Positions 41,589 through 50,623 of a DNA stretch of 64,000 nucleotides are shown here, in pieces; the stretch's first letter is position 1, and each line of letters begins with the position of its first letter. Position numbers and translations under genes: made by a program. The DNA is from G963663775 sp963664255 (GTDB taxonomy: Bacteria; Bacillota; Clostridia; Oscillospirales; Butyricicoccaceae). The stretch covers positions 744,001-808,000 of the forward strand of contig OY760938.1 of assembly GCA_963664255.1 (NCBI GenBank), read 5' to 3'. Below the pieces are notes generated by a model. That model was not told the DNA's origin and did no database searches. It saw only the letters and a program-made list of their open reading frames with translations.

Positions 41589-44500
41589 TTAAATCGAGTT
41601 AATATCCACCATTTCACAGTTTTCGATTTTAATATCGCCCTCCAAGCTGCGCAGCAAGGCAGATGCGGTATCTATAGACGTCAAGCAAGGAATGGCACGC
41701 TCGACCGCAATGCGGCGAATCTGCACCGCGCCCAATTCGGGATGACGTCCCTTGACCGATGTCGCAATGACATAATCAATTTTGCCCGATTCAATCAAAT
41801 CCATGATATTTGGGGACGCTTCGTCTACATTTCGCACTGCATTCGTGCCAATCATATGGCGATTGAACACATTCGCTGTGCCGCTGGTGGCATAGATTTC
41901 AAAGCCCAACCGCTCAAAGCGTTCTGCAATTTTAATCGCTTCCTGCTTATCGGAATCACGCACCGAAATCAGCACATTTCCCTTGCGCTTCATGTTAAAG
42001 CCAGCGCCCATCAGCCCCTTGAGCAATGCCTGCCGGAAAGACTTCGACACGCCAAGCACTTCGCCAGTGGACTTCATTTCCGGTCCCAGCTGGGTATCCA
42101 AATCACGCAGCTTCTGGAAGGAGAATACCGGCACCTTAACCGCATAATGCTCGCGCTCCGGATACAGACCCACGCCATATTCCATGTCGCGCAGCTTTTC
42201 GCCAAACATACATCTGGTTGCCAAATCGACCATCGGCACGCCTGTGATTTTGGAGATATACGGCACGGTACGAGAAGAACGGGGGTTGACCTCAATGACA
42301 TAAATTTCGTCATTGTACAGCACAAACTGGATGTTGACGAGGCCCAATACCTTGAGGCTCATCGCCAAATCCTTGGTATAGCGCACCAAAATTTCCTTGT
42401 GACGGTCTTCAATCGTAATGGACGGATAGACCGAAATCGAGTCACCCGAGTGCACGCCCGCACGCTCCAAATGCTCCATAATGCCCGGAATCAGAATGTC
42501 TTCGCCATCACAAATGGCATCGACTTCGATTTCACGGCCCATCATATATTTATCCACCAAAACAGGGTTTTCCACCTTGTTGCGGGTGATAACACGCATG
42601 AATTCACGCACTTCTGCTTCGTTATATGCAATTTCCATACCTTGACCGCCAAGGACATAGGACGGACGCACCAACACAGGGTAACCTAAACTTTCCGCCA
42701 CGGCAACGGCTTCCTCTTCGGTCATGACGGTATCTCCCTTCGGACGAGGAATGCCGCAGTCTTCCAGAATCTTGTCAAACTTTTCGCGGTCTTCCGCCGC
42801 ATCAATGCTCCATGCAGGCGTACCCAAAATCGGAACGCCCAGGCTTTCGATATGCGCCGCCAGATTGATTGCCGTCTGTCCGCCAAACTGCACGATTGCC
42901 GCATCCGGCTTTTCGGCATTGACCACACCCGTCACATCTTCCGGCGTCAGCGGCTCGAAGTACAATCGGTCAGCGGTGTCAAAGTCGGTGGAAACCGTTT
43001 CTGGGTTGTTGTTGATGATGACGGTTTCGCAGCCACGTTCTTTCAGTGCCCAAACCGAATGCACCGAACAATAGTCAAACTCAATGCCCTGTCCGATACG
43101 AATCGGACCCGAACCCAGCACCAACACTTTTTGCTTGCCGTTATCAGGCTTGACTTCGCTTTCTTCATCAAAAGAGGAATAGTAGTACGGTGTTTCTGCT
43201 TCAAACTCTGCCGCACAGGTGTCTACAGTTTTATACACCGGCAATCTTGCCACGCCCTCTGGAATTTCCTTGCCAGACAGTTCACAAATGGTGCGGTCGA
43301 GGAAGCCCAGCTTTTTCGCGCGCAGATACAGCTCATTTTCGATGGCAGATGCCGCCGCCAGTTCTTTTTCCATCGCAATGATGTTGAGGAACTTGTGCAG
43401 GAACCACAAATCAATCTTTGTAATGTCGAAAACCTCTTGTGCGGTCATAATTTCGCGGCGGAACGCCTCACAAATCACAAACAAACGCTGGTCATTGATG
43501 CGACCGACGCCTGCACGGATTTCATCATCCGACCATGCTGCAAGCTTCGGGTCAATCATGGAGGTCAGCTTCATCTCAATGGAGCGTACCGCCTTCATCA
43601 GCGCACCCTCAAAGTTATTGGCGATGCTCATAACCTCGCCCGTGGCCTTCATCTGCGTCCCCAACGAATTGTCGGCGTACACAAATTTATCGAACGGCCA
43701 ACGCGGGAACTTCACCACGCAATAATCCAGTGTCGGCTCAAAGCAAGCATAAGTCTTGCCTGTGACCGCATTCATGATTTCATCCAAACCATAGCCGATG
43801 GCGATTTTCGCCGCAACCTTTGCAATCGGATAGCCAGTTGCCTTAGAAGCCAGTGCAGACGAACGAGATACACGCGGGTTTACTTCGATAACGGCATATT
43901 CAAAGGAGTCTGGATGCAGGGCATACTGCACATTACAGCCGCCTTCAATACCGAGTTCGGTGATGATGTTGAGTGCAGAGGTGCGCAGCATCTGATATTC
44001 CTTGTCGCACAGGGTCTGGCTCGGCGCAACGACCACAGAGTCACCGGTATGCACGCCGACAGGGTCGATATTTTCCATATTACAAATCGTAATGGCATTG
44101 CCCTTGCCATCACGCATGACTTCGTATTCGATTTCCTTCCAGCCTGCAATGCACTTTTCCACAAGGATTTCGCTGACACGAGAATACATAATACCGGAAG
44201 CCGAAATTTCACGCAGCTGCGCCCAAGTGTAAGCAATGCCGCCGCCAGTACCGCCCAAGGTATACGCTGGACGAATAATCACCGGCAAACCGATTTCTTC
44301 GGTGAACGCCACTGCATCTTCCACAGTGTGCACCACCTTTGATGCAATAATCGGCTCGTTGATTTTCTCCATCGTGTCCTTGAACATCTGGCGGTCTTCC
44401 GCCTTTGCGATGGTGGTTGGATTGGCGCCAAGCAGCTTGACGTTCATGCTCTCCAAAAAGCCATTTTCGCACAGCTCCATCGCGAGGTTCAAGCCCGTCT

Positions 44501-44777
44501 GTCCGCCCAGTGTCGGCAGCAGCGAGTCGGGGCGCTCCTTGCGGATGATTTCCTGCACAGCGTCCACGGTCATTGGCTCGATGTAGATTTTATCTGCCAT
44601 CGCCTTATCGGTCATGATGGTTGCAGGGTTGGAGTTGACGAGCACCACTTCCAAACCTTCTTCACGCAACGCACGGCAAGCCTGTGTGCCTGCATAGTCG
44701 AATTCAGCGGCCTGTCCAATGACAATCGGGCCAGAGCCCAGTACCATAACTTTTTTAATATCTGTACGCAGTGGCAT
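41589..44777 (-). CDS. carB: carbamoyl-phosphate synthase, large subunit
   Basis: Makes carbamoyl phosphate from ammonia (supplied by CarA), bicarbonate and two ATP. It has 1062 residues with two tandem ATP-grasp halves: each half begins with KVMVLGSGPI or KVLVLGSGPI, followed by IGQ. A C-terminal MGS-like allosteric domain (about 935-1062) is present. The first base of its ATG is the last base of the carA stop (TAATG). In this operon it serves pyrimidines, though arginine synthesis may share it. Confidence 0.97.
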   Translation of the reverse strand: MPLRTDIKKVMVLGSGPIVIGQAAEFDYAGTQACRALREEGLEVVLVNSNPATIMTDKAMADKIYIEPMTVDAVQEIIRKERPDSLLPTLGGQTGLNLAMELCENGFLESMNVKLLGANPTTIAKAEDRQMFKDTMEKINEPIIASKVVHTVEDAVAFTEEIGLPVIIRPAYTLGGTGGGIAYTWAQLREISASGIMYSRVSEILVEKCIAGWKEIEYEVMRDGKGNAITICNMENIDPVGVHTGDSVVVAPSQTLCDKEYQMLRTSALNIITELGIEGGCNVQYALHPDSFEYAVIEVNPRVSRSSALASKATGYPIAKVAAKIAIGYGLDEIMNAVTGKTYACFEPTLDYCVVKFPRWPFDKFVYADNSLGTQMKATGEVMSIANNFEGALMKAVRSIEMKLTSMIDPKLAAWSDDEIRAGVGRINDQRLFVICEAFRREIMTAQEVFDITKIDLWFLHKFLNIIAMEKELAAASAIENELYLRAKKLGFLDRTICELSGKEIPEGVARLPVYKTVDTCAAEFEAETPYYYSSFDEESEVKPDNGKQKVLVLGSGPIRIGQGIEFDYCSVHSVWALKERGCETVIINNNPETVSTDFDTADRLYFEPLTPEDVTGVVNAEKPDAAIVQFGGQTAINLAAHIESLGVPILGTPAWSIDAAEDREKFDKILEDCGIPRPKGDTVMTEEEAVAVAESLGYPVLVRPSYVLGGQGMEIAYNEAEVREFMRVITRNKVENPVLVDKYMMGREIEVDAICDGEDILIPGIMEHLERAGVHSGDSISVYPSITIEDRHKEILVRYTKDLAMSLKVLGLVNIQFVLYNDEIYVIEVNPRSSRTVPYISKITGVPMVDLATRCMFGEKLRDMEYGVGLYPEREHYAVKVPVFSFQKLRDLDTQLGPEMKSTGEVLGVSKSFRQALLKGLMGAGFNMKRKGNVLISVRDSDKQEAIKIAERFERLGFEIYATSGTANVFNRHMIGTNAVRNVDEASPNIMDLIESGKIDYVIATSVKGRHPELGAVQIRRIAVERAIPCLTSIDTASALLRSLEGDIKIENCEMVDINSI

Positions 44778-45874
44778 TACTGAGCACCTCCCTTGGATTT
44801 TTCCATATTTTCTACAAACAAATCAAACAGATACGAGGTATCCATCGGTCCGGGGCAAACCTCTGGGTGATACTGCACGGTAAATACCGGGCGGTTGTGA
44901 TATTCCAGACCTTCCACCGTGCCGTCATTGAGGTTGATATGGCGCACTCTTGCAATGCTTTCATCCACAGAATCCCCAACCACGGCATACCCATGGTTCT
45001 GACTGGTGATGTAGGTGCGGTCGGCATCCAAATCCTTGACCGGATGGTTGACGCCACGATGTCCATACTTGAGCTTTTCCGTCTTTGCACCAATGGCAAG
45101 CGACAGCAGCTGATGTCCCAGACAAATGCCGAAAATCGGAATGTTTTTCTCCAAAAGCAGCTTGAGATTTTCCACAATCTCCACATTTTCTGCCGGGTCA
45201 CCAGGGCCGTTTGACAGCATCACGCCATCAAATCCACCGCCAACAATGGTTTCCGGTGCGGTATATGCGGACACAATGGTCACCTCGCAGCCACGTGCGC
45301 AAAGCTCCCGCTGAATATTGGTTTTCACACCAAAGTCATAGAGCGCCACGCGATACTTTTGCGCTCCAACCGCAGGATATACCGCATCTTCGGTGCAGGT
45401 AACGGTTTTTACGGCATCCTTTACCACGTACTCGCGCATTTCCTGGAGCGTTTTTTCATCCGGCTCATGTCCTTCTGTATATAAAACACCATTCATAACA
45501 CCGCTGTTGCGCAAAATGCGGGTCAGACGTCGGGTGTCAATGCCTGTCAAGCCAATAACCTTTTGTGCCTTCAAATAGGTGTCAATCGACTGCTCCGAAC
45601 GCCAGTTAGACGGATACTCACATGCTTCACGCATAATGAAACCGGACACCCAGCTCTTTTTCGACTCAAAATCTGCCGCATTGATGCCATAGTTGCCAAT
45701 CATGGGATAGGTCATGCAAACCGTTTGTCCATAATAAGACGGGTCGGTCAAAACCTCCTGATACCCTGCCATACCGGTATTGAACACAATTTCGCCAACG
45801 CTGCTGCCTTCATATCCGACCGCTTGTCCTTCAAACAAGGTGCCGTCTGCCAGCTGCAAAAATGCTTTTTTCAA
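44777..45874 (-). CDS. carA: carbamoyl-phosphate synthase, small (glutaminase) subunit
   Basis: Releases ammonia from glutamine for CarB. It has 365 residues. An N-terminal CPSase small-chain domain (TLFEGQAVGYEGSSVGEIVF) is followed by a class I amidotransferase domain with the nucleophile Cys in FGICLGHQLL and the catalytic His in QYHPEVCPGP. The start is the ATG after GGAGAGTGGG. It is coupled to carB by one-base overlap. A 120-base gap with no evident signal separates it from pyrF. Confidence 0.96.
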   Translation of the reverse strand: MKKAFLQLADGTLFEGQAVGYEGSSVGEIVFNTGMAGYQEVLTDPSYYGQTVCMTYPMIGNYGINAADFESKKSWVSGFIMREACEYPSNWRSEQSIDTYLKAQKVIGLTGIDTRRLTRILRNSGVMNGVLYTEGHEPDEKTLQEMREYVVKDAVKTVTCTEDAVYPAVGAQKYRVALYDFGVKTNIQRELCARGCEVTIVSAYTAPETIVGGGFDGVMLSNGPGDPAENVEIVENLKLLLEKNIPIFGICLGHQLLSLAIGAKTEKLKYGHRGVNHPVKDLDADRTYITSQNHGYAVVGDSVDESIARVRHINLNDGTVEGLEYHNRPVFTVQYHPEVCPGPMDTSYLFDLFVENMEKSKGGAQ

Positions 45875-45995
45875 AATCCCACTCTCCTTTATTTCGCTGC
45901 GAACCGACCGTTTTCACGGTGTCCGTCCATATTCCACTGCTATACACACCACTTTATATCGTTTCTATTTGTATCACAAGGCTACCGCTGCGTTT

Positions 45996-46913
45996 TTATC
46001 GAATCGCACCCACAATGTCATCCCGCATACGGATGGCTTCGGCTCTTGCCGCTTCCTTATAGTCCGCACCATTGTTGCCGGTCTTTTTCCATGCACACAT
46101 AATGCCGCGGGAAGAATTCACAATCGCGCCCAATCCGTCTGCATTGAAGGCGTTTGCAATGTCCTGTGCCGTTGCGCCCTGTGCACCATAGCCTGGCACG
46201 AGGAAATAAGCCTTCGGCAGCAGCTCACGGATGATTCTCTGCTCTTCTGGATAGGTTGCGCCGACCACTGCGCCCACTTGGTTGTAGCCACAAGCGGTGT
46301 CCAAGCCTTCGCCCCAGGTCTGCATCATTTCAGCCACCCGTGCATACAGCGTCCTGCCTTCCATATCACGATTTTGGAATTCGCCCGATGACGGATTAGA
46401 AGTCTTCACCAGCACAAAAATGCTCTTTTCACGGGCACGGCACTCTTTCAAAAACGGCTCAATGCCGTCTGTACCCAAATAGGCGTTGACCGTCGCACTG
46501 TCTGCACCATATGCCGACACCTCTGTGTCACCCACACGGGTCTTGCCCAAATAGGCCTCTGCGTATGCACTTGCTGTCGCGCCTATGTCGTTGCGCTTAA
46601 CGTCTGCAATCACATACAGCCCCTTTGCGTGTGCATAGTCGATGGTTTCCTTCAGTGCCATCGCACCATAGCTGCCCAGCAGCTCATAATATGCCGCCTG
46701 CGGCTTGACTGCCGGCACAATATCTGCCAATGCATCCATCAGCCCGCAGTTAAACTCCACAACGCTTTCTGCCGCCGCACGCAAGGTTTCCCCATGCAGC
46801 ATCAAATGCCGACGGGTAATGCATTCCGGAATATATTCCAGACGTGCATCCAGTCCTGCAACGGTCGGATTTGCCTTTTCCTGAATTTTTTTCACCAAAG
46901 TATGGATGGACAT
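45996..46913 (-). CDS. pyrF: orotidine 5'-phosphate decarboxylase (long form)
   Basis: Converts OMP to UMP. It has 305 residues, the longer PyrF subfamily typical of many Clostridia and actinobacteria. The catalytic segment IADVKRNDIGATASAYAEAY and the C-terminal VPGYGAQGATAQDI and NSSRGI motifs are present. The start is the ATG seven bases after AAGGAG; the ATG directly beside AAGGAG is too close. It follows pyrR by about 60 bases. Confidence 0.95.
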   Translation of the reverse strand: MSIHTLVKKIQEKANPTVAGLDARLEYIPECITRRHLMLHGETLRAAAESVVEFNCGLMDALADIVPAVKPQAAYYELLGSYGAMALKETIDYAHAKGLYVIADVKRNDIGATASAYAEAYLGKTRVGDTEVSAYGADSATVNAYLGTDGIEPFLKECRAREKSIFVLVKTSNPSSGEFQNRDMEGRTLYARVAEMMQTWGEGLDTACGYNQVGAVVGATYPEEQRIIRELLPKAYFLVPGYGAQGATAQDIANAFNADGLGAIVNSSRGIMCAWKKTGNNGADYKEAARAEAIRMRDDIVGAIR

Positions 46914-46976
46914 AATCATGCTCCTTTCGGTAGGTTGCCTTACCTATTCCAATCTATCATTACAAACTGTTCTATT

Positions 46977-47519
46977 TTATGCTTCTGTGACGCTGCTTAA
47001 GATAACCACGCCATCCTGTCCATCGACTTCCTGCACCATCACACGCACCCGTTCGTTTTGTGCCGTCGGCAGGTTCTTTCCGATATAATCCGGACGAATC
47101 GGCAGTTCTCGATGCCCACGGTCAATCAGCACCGCCAGCTGAATGCGTCCCGCACGTCCCAAATTGGAAATTCCTTCGATTGCCGCGCGCACCGTGCGCC
47201 CTGTATAGAGCACATCATCCACCAAAATCACCGTATGCCCTGCAATTTCAGGCACATCCTGTGGTTGAGGCGCATGACGATTGCCGGGCGGAATATCATC
47301 CCGCAGGGAGGAGATGTCGAGCGGCATCACAGGCGGGATTCTTCCCTCGACTTCGCCGATTTTTGCGGCAATCCTTTGTGCCAAAAATTCGCCTCGTGTC
47401 CGAATGCCTGCCAGCACAATCGTACTGACATCATGATTTTTTTCAATGATTTCAAATGCAATCCGTGTCAAGGCACGCCGCACAGCATTTTCATCCATAA
47501 TTTCTGCTTTTTGATGCAT
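46977..47519 (-). CDS. pyrR: PyrR, pyr mRNA-binding attenuator / uracil phosphoribosyltransferase
   Basis: Binds the pyr leader RNA when UMP/UTP is high and causes termination; also has uracil phosphoribosyltransferase activity. It has 180 residues, the usual size. The PRPP-binding loop VILVDDVLYTGRT and the RNA-binding basic TRGEFLAQRIAAKI region are present. The start is the ATG after GGAAGGAGG; the frame is open further upstream only through the leader. It heads the operon and its own leader carries the attenuator. Confidence 0.96.
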   Translation of the reverse strand: MHQKAEIMDENAVRRALTRIAFEIIEKNHDVSTIVLAGIRTRGEFLAQRIAAKIGEVEGRIPPVMPLDISSLRDDIPPGNRHAPQPQDVPEIAGHTVILVDDVLYTGRTVRAAIEGISNLGRAGRIQLAVLIDRGHRELPIRPDYIGKNLPTAQNERVRVMVQEVDGQDGVVILSSVTEA

Positions 47520-47548
47520 ACCGTTCCTCCTTCCCCGTTTTTTTGCAT

Positions 47549-47580
47549 AAAAAAAACTTCCCGCACCCAAAGCGAGAAGC
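47549..47580 (-). terminator. attenuator terminator in the pyr leader
   Basis: CTTCTCGC-TTTGGGT-GCGGGAAG followed by eight T's, about 30 bases before pyrR. Confidence 0.9.
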
Positions 47581-47667
47581 CGCAAATCCAAAAAACCACA
47601 TGCACGCATCAAATAAAGATAGAACTTTCCCCTATCATGCTGCAGGATTTCTGCTGTTTGACGTTTT

Positions 47668-47705
47668 CCACCTTGGCGAACTCACAGGTTACACTTTTAA
47701 AGGCT
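47668..47705 (-). promoter_or_regulatory. PyrR-binding anti-antiterminator of the pyr leader
   Basis: The leader holds AAC-CTGTGA-GTT, whose loop fits the PyrR consensus CNGNGA, flanked by CCTT and AAGG that can close an outer stem. With the downstream terminator this is the classical PyrR attenuation layout. Confidence 0.82.
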
Positions 47706-47722
47706 GACAAAATATTTTATTT

Positions 47723-47751
47723 ATTATACCGTATTTTTATCCTCTTGTAAA
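47723..47751 (-). promoter_or_regulatory. promoter of the pyr operon
   Basis: Minus strand TTTACA (47746-47751), 17 bases, TATAAT (47723-47728). Confidence 0.85.
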
Positions 47752-47992
47752 TGCGAATCCCTCTAAAATACCCGTCTTTTTTTCAGAAAGATTTATACAT
47801 TTTGTGATTTTATCACATTTTCTCCAAAACTCACTGCGTAATTCCGGCGCATTTTTGGACAACATAGAAGTATGCTGCTCTTTGTCATTTGCCCATTACA
47901 GAAACGCCCTGTTTCTGTGCGATGCCAAACCGCAGCATTGGATATAAAACTGTACACCAATCTTTTGTTTTTTTAGAAAGGCGGGAACCCGT
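47752..47992. other. gap between pyr promoter and small gene; one CRP-like palindrome
   Basis: No gene is seen. TGTGA-TTTTA-TCACA at 47803-47817 is a palindrome close to CRP/FNR-type half-sites but with a five-base spacer. Confidence 0.5.
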
Positions 47993-48175
47993 ATGCGTGT
48001 AACCTCTTTGCTCACAGGGCTGGCTGCCGGTGTCGCAGCCGGCGCAGTCGCATCTGCTATGGCAAATGGTGCTATGCACACCCCAGCGGTGCGCCGTGCA
48101 GTCAAAAACTCCACACGCCGTGCAGGACATCTTGCGCATGATGCCGCAAAAGGCATTTCGCAGATGATGGACTAA
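47993..48175 (+). CDS. small Gly/Ala-rich membrane-associated protein
   Basis: A 60-residue frame with ATG after AAAGGCGGG, followed directly by a strong terminator, which supports it as a real gene. The N-terminal third (VTSLLTGLAAGVAAGAVASA) is a Gly/Ala-rich hydrophobic helix; the rest is basic and amphipathic (RRAVKNSTRRAGHLAHDAAK). The pattern resembles YtxH-like or other small helical envelope proteins of Clostridia. No function can be given. Confidence 0.65.
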   Translation: MRVTSLLTGLAAGVAAGAVASAMANGAMHTPAVRRAVKNSTRRAGHLAHDAAKGISQMMD

Positions 48176-48184
48176 TTTCGCAAA

Positions 48185-48214
48185 AAAGAGCCTCCCCACA
48201 CGGGGAGGCTCTTT
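48185..48214. terminator. bidirectional terminator
   Basis: AAAGAGCCTCCCC-ACAC-GGGGAGGCTCTTT between the convergent small gene and XRE regulator. Confidence 0.93.
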
Positions 48215-48246
48215 CACATACCATGCTCGTTAATACACACAGGTGC

Positions 48247-48969
48247 TTACGTGTGCTTGGACATCGCCGCACCGCTGAGTTGGTCTAAACTGCTCAACTG
48301 GTCTGACACTGTTTGCAGCAAAGTCAGCAAGGACTGTGCAATGCCCGGATATTCCTTTGAAATTTCCGGAAACGCCAAGTTCAAGGCAGATACCGCCTCT
48401 TTTTCCAACCCGTGCCGTCCTTCTCCCGAAGCTGCGGCGCGAATGCGAAGCTCTGTCATATGCATTTTCGCATCGCAAAGGAAGCTGAACTCTGATGCAG
48501 GAATGCGAAATGCCGCATCAACATTGTCCGCATTGGACATATATAAATATCGAAAGGCTTTATAGATGGCAAGGGAAAGATAATCCGAAATTTCGGCGGT
48601 CAGCTGTCGGCTGCCGGTTTTCCCGGTCAGCTCAATGAGCAATGCCGCAGAGTTGACAATCAACTTTTTGTGCAGCATCACCGATACACTGCCCCGCAGC
48701 ACATTGTCCTTTTCGGTCGAAACATCCAAGATACGGTCCGCAGAGATGGCAGAACCATCCCGCGACATGGAACGCCCCAGCAAATAATCGCAGGACACCC
48801 CATAGTAGTCTGCGGCACGCACCACAAAGCTGAGCCCTGGCTCGCGCAGTCCATTCTCATAATGGCTCAAAAGTGCTTGTGACACCTGCAAATCCCCGGC
48901 TGCGGTTCGCTGACTAATCTTTTTCTCTTTTCGAAGTAACGCAAGAGTGCGTGAAAAATCACTGGGCAT
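48247..48969 (-). CDS. XRE-family transcriptional regulator
   Basis: A 240-residue protein with an N-terminal helix-turn-helix of the Cro/CI type (about 5-65, KISQRTAAGDLQVSQALLSHY and YYGVSCDYLLG). A helical domain of about 170 residues follows that I do not recognise. The start is the ATG ten bases after CGGAG. It has a consensus promoter and no co-transcribed partner. Targets are unknown; autoregulation is common in the family. Confidence 0.87.
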   Translation of the reverse strand: MPSDFSRTLALLRKEKKISQRTAAGDLQVSQALLSHYENGLREPGLSFVVRAADYYGVSCDYLLGRSMSRDGSAISADRILDVSTEKDNVLRGSVSVMLHKKLIVNSAALLIELTGKTGSRQLTAEISDYLSLAIYKAFRYLYMSNADNVDAAFRIPASEFSFLCDAKMHMTELRIRAAASGEGRHGLEKEAVSALNLAFPEISKEYPGIAQSLLTLLQTVSDQLSSLDQLSGAAMSKHT

Positions 48970-49000
48970 ATTCGTCAAACTCCGTCATAAAAGTATTTAT

Positions 49001-49029
49001 ATTATATCCTAAATAATACTCTTTGTAAA
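49001..49029 (-). promoter_or_regulatory. promoter of the XRE regulator gene
   Basis: Minus strand TTTACA (49024-49029), 17 bases, TATAAT (49001-49006). Confidence 0.82.
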
Positions 49030-49093
49030 GCTTTGTTTGCGCATTTTCCATTCTTCCAGATATTGCATCGTGCACATACTCTTTTTTGCCGCA

Positions 49094-49127
49094 AAAAAAC
49101 CTTTTGCAAACGCTGCAAAAGGTTTTT
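49094..49127 (-). terminator. terminator after the HPr-like gene
   Basis: AAAAACCTTTTGC pairs with GCAAAAGGTTTTT; the minus-strand tail is T-rich. Confidence 0.92.
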
Positions 49128-49141
49128 CAGATGGCTATAAA

Positions 49142-49378
49142 TTAGTCTTCGATTTCCAGATAATCTGCGAGTTCTTTAAACAAATGATGTGTATCAACAT
49201 CATCTTCCACCACCAGCTGCAGCGGTTCATTCAAGCTGAGCAAAAACATACCCAATAAGCTCTTTGCGTCAACCATGCCGCTCTTGCCGTGAATCCAAAT
49301 ATCAAAGCTGTATCTGGTAACGATTTGATTGATTTTCTGAATATCTTCTGTGTTTTTAACTTTGATTCCTCTTGTCAT
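49142..49378 (-). CDS. HPr-like protein lacking the phosphorylatable histidine
   Basis: A 78-residue protein with the HPr fold. The Ser46-type regulatory region is clear (VDAKSLLGMFLLSL, Ser40). The active-site HARPA segment of true HPr is missing; that position reads EDIQKINQIV. It therefore cannot carry phosphate in PTS sugar transport. It could act in the manner of Crh, which also lacks His15 and works through Ser46-P, but this is inference. The start is the ATG nine bases after AGGAGG. No PTS genes lie near. Confidence 0.85.
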   Translation of the reverse strand: MTRGIKVKNTEDIQKINQIVTRYSFDIWIHGKSGMVDAKSLLGMFLLSLNEPLQLVVEDDVDTHHLFKELADYLEIED

Positions 49379-49516
49379 AGCTTGCATCCTCCTGAATATA
49401 GTTTGATGTCTGCGTTTGGATGATTCCATTATAGCAATAACTCTATAAAAATGGAAGCTTTTTTTGTATCGTTTTCTTTTTTACCCGCGCAAAACACTTT
49501 TGCGCCACAGTTTGCA

Positions 49517-49545
49517 TTGACTTGCCGCATCCCATTTGGTATGCT
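49517..49545 (+). promoter_or_regulatory. promoter of the AraC-type regulator gene
   Basis: TTGACT (49517-49522), 17 bases, TATGCT (49540-49545). Confidence 0.68.
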
Positions 49546-49567
49546 TGCAAAGAAGAGGTGACAGACG

Positions 49568-50449
49568 ATGGTGCAATGCTTTACGAAACGGAATACTGCC
49601 CCGCAAATCCCACTGCTTAAGACGCCCCACCTAGCATATGTCAGCCGCACAGACGAAGAAAACAGTGCGCATCCGCGCGTGATGCACGCCCATTCAGATT
49701 TGCTGGAGATTGTATTGGTGACCAGCGGAAAGGGTCGCTATTCGATTGGCGGCAGTCTGCACACCATCTGCGGCGGCGATTTGATGATATACAACAGCGG
49801 CGTCATCCACGATGAACCTTCCGGTCCAGAGGACCGCACGCGCCGCTATTGCTGTGCCATTGAAAATTTGCAGATAGACGGTTTGCCTGCCAATGCTCTG
49901 ATTGCCCAGACAGAAAGCCCCGTCTGCCATCTGGACGAAGCGGCATTGCATCGCGTCACACAGCTGATGGATTTATTGTTTGAAACCTTGGTTGCAGAAG
50001 AGGAGGGCAGCTGTCATTATCTGATGCTTGCCCTGCTGCAAGCGTGCTGGGCAGCACTGCATCAGAACAAACTATCCGAAGAGGAGTTGTCGCAAAATAT
50101 CCTTGGACAACGTATCAAGGACTATATTGACCAAAATTATGCACAGGACGTTAGCCTTAGCTCCATCGCGGAGCGTCTTGGCATCAGCCCCTATTATTTG
50201 GCGCACGTTTTCAAAGACATGACAGGCTATTCCCCTATGCAGTATATTCTGCGGCGGCGCATTGGGGAGGCGCAGACCCTATTAATTTCCACACACAGTT
50301 CGGTCACACAAATTGCCTCCCAAGTAGGATATGATACCATCAGCCACTTTAACCAGCTGTTTTCCAAGCACGTTGGTATGTCCCCCCGCGAATACCGCCG
50401 AAACTACATTCTGTCAGAGGGCAAACCCAAAAAACGCCCTCCGGACTGA
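49568..50449 (+). CDS. AraC family transcriptional regulator with cupin sensor
   Basis: A 293-residue activator-type protein. Residues about 35-120 form an AraC-binding cupin with HAHSDLLEIVLVTSGKG and GGDLMIYNSGVIHDEP. The C-terminal double helix-turn-helix (about 185-285) has DVSLSSIAERLGISPYYLAHVFK and VTQIASQVGYDTISHFNQLF. The ATG follows GAGGTGA. It lies about 175 bases upstream of the dehydrogenase gene and probably regulates it. The ligand is likely a sugar or polyol, by family inference. Confidence 0.92.
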   Translation: MVQCFTKRNTAPQIPLLKTPHLAYVSRTDEENSAHPRVMHAHSDLLEIVLVTSGKGRYSIGGSLHTICGGDLMIYNSGVIHDEPSGPEDRTRRYCCAIENLQIDGLPANALIAQTESPVCHLDEAALHRVTQLMDLLFETLVAEEEGSCHYLMLALLQACWAALHQNKLSEEELSQNILGQRIKDYIDQNYAQDVSLSSIAERLGISPYYLAHVFKDMTGYSPMQYILRRRIGEAQTLLISTHSSVTQIASQVGYDTISHFNQLFSKHVGMSPREYRRNYILSEGKPKKRPPD

Positions 50450-50538
50450 CCCTTATCGCAAGATACCGCAAGTTTCCTCCGCCATCACACGTGTACGCTT
50501 TGCATTCTAACCAAAATTTCTTCTGCAAAAAGCAAGAA

Positions 50539-50572
50539 AACTGTAGTTTTTTAACTGTAGATTTTATATACT
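50539..50572 (+). promoter_or_regulatory. dehydrogenase promoter with two AACTGTAG direct repeats
   Basis: AACTGTAG occurs at 50539-50546 and 50553-50560, 14 bases apart. A -10 box TATACT lies at 50567-50572 but there is no good -35. Repeats over a weak -35 fit an activator-dependent promoter, possibly served by the AraC protein. Confidence 0.5.
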
Positions 50573-50623
50573 AAGGGCACAAAGAACAGGTTATCAAACC
50601 GGCATACAAAAAGGAGTAGACAG

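Noticed and set aside
42852..44342. 496-codon open frame on the plus strand opposite carB
   Set aside because: Antisense shadow of carB with an improbable composition.
47803..47817. TGTGA-N5-TCACA palindrome as a CRP/FNR operator
   Set aside because: The spacer is five instead of six bases, it is in an A+T-rich gap, and no clear promoter aligns with it; kept only as a remark.
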